Assembly: GCA_031284645.1 (NCBI GenBank)
Contig: JAITXS010000117.1
Location: forward strand, 1 to 8,043
Reading direction: 5' to 3'
Length of the DNA: 8,043 nt
From: Spirochaetaceae bacterium
GTDB taxonomy: Bacteria > Spirochaetota > Spirochaetia > Treponematales > Breznakiellaceae
Shown here: positions 6,651-8,043 of the stretch, piece by piece
Layout: each line of letters begins with the position of its first letter
Numbering within the stretch: position 1 is the stretch's first letter
Made by a program: the position numbers and the translations under genes
Notes under the pieces: generated by a model
What the model saw: only the letters and a program-made list of their open reading frames with translations
The model's database searches: none
What the model was told of the DNA's origin: nothing

Positions 6651-6884
6651 ATGCCGAATTTTGATTTAATTAAAAATGTTCTGCTGTCATGGCAGGTTAT
6701 TGTCATCACCATTGCCTTTGTCGCCTATTGGTCGCTTGTTTCGGCTATCGGCCGTTCCCGCACTAAAAGAGTTAAAAAAGCCGCGAAGCCCGAAACGACT
6801 AAAAAAATAAAAGCGGAAAAACGTCCTGGTGAAAAACAGGGGCTGAAAAAAAATATTGACACCAGTGAACTTGGGCTTGAATGA
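6651..6884 (+). CDS. Small single-span membrane protein of unknown function
   Basis: 77 residues and the only plus-strand gene in the window. A hydrophobic segment at ~11-33 (LLSWQVIVITIAFVAYWSLV) is followed by a strongly basic, Lys/Arg-rich tail at ~35-67 and a short acidic end (DTSELGLE). By the positive-inside rule the N terminus would be outside and the tail cytoplasmic, where it could contact nucleic acid or acidic partners; this is inference. I do not recognise a family. Support for a real gene: a sensible membrane-protein composition, a possible promoter at 6596-6624 and a hairpin terminator 57 bases after the stop. Against: the AAGAG upstream of ATG is only two bases away, so the ribosome binding site is poor, and no other in-frame start is available upstream. 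It lies between two ABC-transporter operons and separates potC from the importer. Confidence 0.62.
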   Translation: MPNFDLIKNVLLSWQVIVITIAFVAYWSLVSAIGRSRTKRVKKAAKPETTKKIKAEKRPGEKQGLKKNIDTSELGLE

Positions 6885-6941
6885 TTTTTTAATGCGCTCA
6901 GCGGAGAATATTAAGGGAGCGCGGAAAATACCGGATGGGGC

Positions 6942-6980
6942 ATATCCTGCCGCGTATTGCGGCAGGGATATTTTCTTATT
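6942..6980 (+). terminator. Rho-independent terminator after the small membrane protein gene
   Basis: The stem pairs 6942-6953 with 6959-6971 (12 bp with a single-base bulge, GC-rich core TGCCGC/GCGGCA) around a 5-base loop, followed on the plus strand by TTT C TT A TT. On the minus strand no T-run follows the hairpin, so it would serve potC poorly as a terminator, although the potC transcript must cross it. Confidence 0.72.
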
Positions 6981-6995
6981 TGGGAGGGGATTATT

Positions 6996-7865
6996 CTATT
7001 TTGCGGCGATATACTTTAAAAAGTTACGCAATAAATAACAGAGTATTATCGTACCGAATATCATCACCACGGAAAGTGCGTTAATAACCGGGGAAACCCC
7101 GTGCCGTATCGCCGAGTTGATAAACACCGGCAGCGTTGTTGCGCCCGCACCGGTAACAAAATAGGTGATAACAAAATCTTCAAGTGAAATGGTAACGGCG
7201 GTCAGGAAGCCCGAAACAATACCTGGCATACACATCGGAATAGTAACTTTTAGCAGGGTCTGTTTTTCATTCGCCCCAAGGTCATGAGCCGCCTCAATAA
7301 TCGAAAAATCAAATTCATCAAGACGCGCCGTAACCATTAAAAAGACAAAAGGCATATTAAACGTAACGTGCGCGATAAAAATCGTAAAAAGTCCCAAAGG
7401 TATGCCGACTGCGGCAAAAAAGATTGAAAGAGAAACACCTATGATAATTTCCGGTAAGACCATCGGTAAAAATGAGATTGTCTGAGTATAGGATCGGGAT
7501 TTAAAACGATACCAGTTTACGCCTATCGCGCCCATTGTTCCCAGTACCGTTGCAAGCGAGGCTGAGCTGAGCGCGATTAAAATACTATTCCAAAAGGCGC
7601 GCCAAAGCGGACGTGAATGTAAAAAGAGCTCCTCGTACCAGACAAAAGAAAAACCGGTAAAGTTTGTGCTTTTTGAAGAGTTAAATGAATAGAAGAGCAG
7701 CACAAAAAGCGGCATAAAGAGAAATATAATGGTAAGCATAAAAATCACGCGGGAGGATGAAATCTCTTTCCGTATCGCACGCCGCGCGTGCCTGTTCGCC
7801 TCGGTCACCGGTTTATTACCCCGCAGTGTTGTTATCATGCTGTGAACAATAGCTCTAAAATTCAT
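6996..7865 (-). CDS. potC: Spermidine/putrescine ABC transporter permease PotC
   Basis: 289-residue inner-membrane permease that pairs with PotB to form the polyamine channel. It has about six transmembrane segments (roughly 40-60, 92-116, 131-153, 157-179, 210-232, 262-283). The ATPase-docking loop EAAHDLGANEKQTLLKVTIP lies at 191-210, with the conserved Gly at 197. The text around it (TARLDEF, then MCMPGIVSGFLTAVTISLEDFVIT) is typical of PotC. It lies 83 bases after the potB stop. The start is ATG 7865 with AGAGAGG upstream. This gives a ~39-residue, basic N-terminal region before the first membrane span, longer than in standard PotC. A GTG at codon 20 (7808) is an alternative start that would shorten it. 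No potD binding-protein gene follows; the next gene is on the opposite strand. Confidence 0.88.
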   Translation of the reverse strand: MNFRAIVHSMITTLRGNKPVTEANRHARRAIRKEISSSRVIFMLTIIFLFMPLFVLLFYSFNSSKSTNFTGFSFVWYEELFLHSRPLWRAFWNSILIALSSASLATVLGTMGAIGVNWYRFKSRSYTQTISFLPMVLPEIIIGVSLSIFFAAVGIPLGLFTIFIAHVTFNMPFVFLMVTARLDEFDFSIIEAAHDLGANEKQTLLKVTIPMCMPGIVSGFLTAVTISLEDFVITYFVTGAGATTLPVFINSAIRHGVSPVINALSVVMIFGTIILCYLLRNFLKYIAAK

Positions 7866-7908
7866 CTCTCATATCCTCTCTCGAAACATCGCTTTGCGTA
7901 TTAAACAT
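7855..7908 (-). CDS. Possible 17-codon leader peptide between potB and potC
   Basis: A short frame (MFNTQSDVSREDMRDEF) starts at ATG 7908 with AAGGA four bases upstream, a better ribosome binding site by eye than that of potC. It ends at TAG 7857-7855, overlapping the first 11 bases of potC in another frame. It may couple potC translation to upstream ribosomes, or it may be chance. The peptide itself has no recognisable motif. Confidence 0.25.
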   Translation of the reverse strand: MFNTQSDVSREDMRDEF

Positions 7909-7948
7909 AGTATCCTTAAGTCATACATCTTTTTATCAGGCGTTCAGC

Positions 7949-8043
7949 TTATTTGCGGCGTTTTGATTCCTTCCGTTGAGTCGCCAGCATAATGATAATA
8001 CTGACTGTTGTTATCGCGGTAAGTACCATTGATATCGCGGAGG
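7949..8043 (-). CDS. potB: Polyamine ABC transporter permease PotB, C-terminal 30 codons only
   Basis: Only the end of the gene is inside the window: the last transmembrane segment (SAISMVLTAITTVSIIIMLA) followed by a basic cytoplasmic tail (TQRKESKRRK) and TAA. That is how BPD-type permeases of the PotB family end, and its position directly before potC makes PotB the best reading. The 5' part, and probably potA before it, lie beyond the right edge. The first codon fully inside the window begins at 8041. Identity rests mainly on context. Confidence 0.7.
   Translation of the reverse strand, partial: SAISMVLTAITTVSIIIMLATQRKESKRRK

Noticed and set aside
6894..6922. GCGCTC/GAGCGC inverted repeat as a potC terminator
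   Set aside because: The stem is only 6 bp with a 17-base loop, and no T-run follows on the minus strand.
6856..7038. Plus-strand frame of 60 codons after the small membrane protein
   Set aside because: It overlaps the end of the small gene, runs through the terminator hairpin and into the 3' end of potC, and has no ribosome binding site.

Overview
The window looks like chromosomal DNA from a spirochaete, most probably a Treponema. This rests on protein character and gene content: a LolA / RodZ-like / RimO run, a PotBC polyamine permease pair, loosely defined lipoprotein signals and moderate base composition (roughly mid-40s % GC by eye). The species is not determined. Apart from one small gene, everything is on the minus strand, so the biological order runs from high to low coordinates.

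Reading along the minus strand: (1) 8043-6996 is the tail of a polyamine ABC transporter operon, with the last 30 codons of potB and a complete potC. No potD-type binding protein follows. (2) 6651-6884, on the plus strand, encodes a 77-residue single-span membrane protein of unknown function and has its own terminator. (3) 6411-2646 is a complete three-gene ABC importer in the order binding lipoprotein, ATPase, fused 12-span permease. Automatic annotation would call it Fe(III) transport (FbpA/C/B). The binding protein lacks the obvious tyrosine pair of iron binders, and the gene order and fused permease also fit sugar-phosphate (AfuABC) or aminoethylphosphonate (PhnS2/T2/U2) importers. The operon ends in a strong hairpin terminator at 2597-2636. 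(4) 2577-1 is a tightly packed run of a LolA-like periplasmic protein, a RodZ-like membrane HTH protein and RimO, the ribosomal protein S12 methylthiotransferase, which is cut by the window edge. All three appear to start with GTG. The first two overlap by 4 bases, and the second and third are 12 bases apart.

In the importer, the lipoprotein captures the solute outside the inner membrane, the fused permease forms the channel and the ATPase powers it. The LolA/RodZ/RimO group touches envelope biogenesis, cell shape and ribosome modification. The most interesting non-coding features are a perfect TATAAT lying in the 3' arm of the terminator in front of lolA, an 8-bp perfect inverted repeat just upstream of the importer's ribosome binding site, and a CAATG repeat cluster in the divergent intergenic region. 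No phage, insertion sequence, CRISPR, tRNA or rRNA was seen, and no clear new biological system is evident. No gene-free stretch exceeds 300 bases; the longest is 6412-6650.
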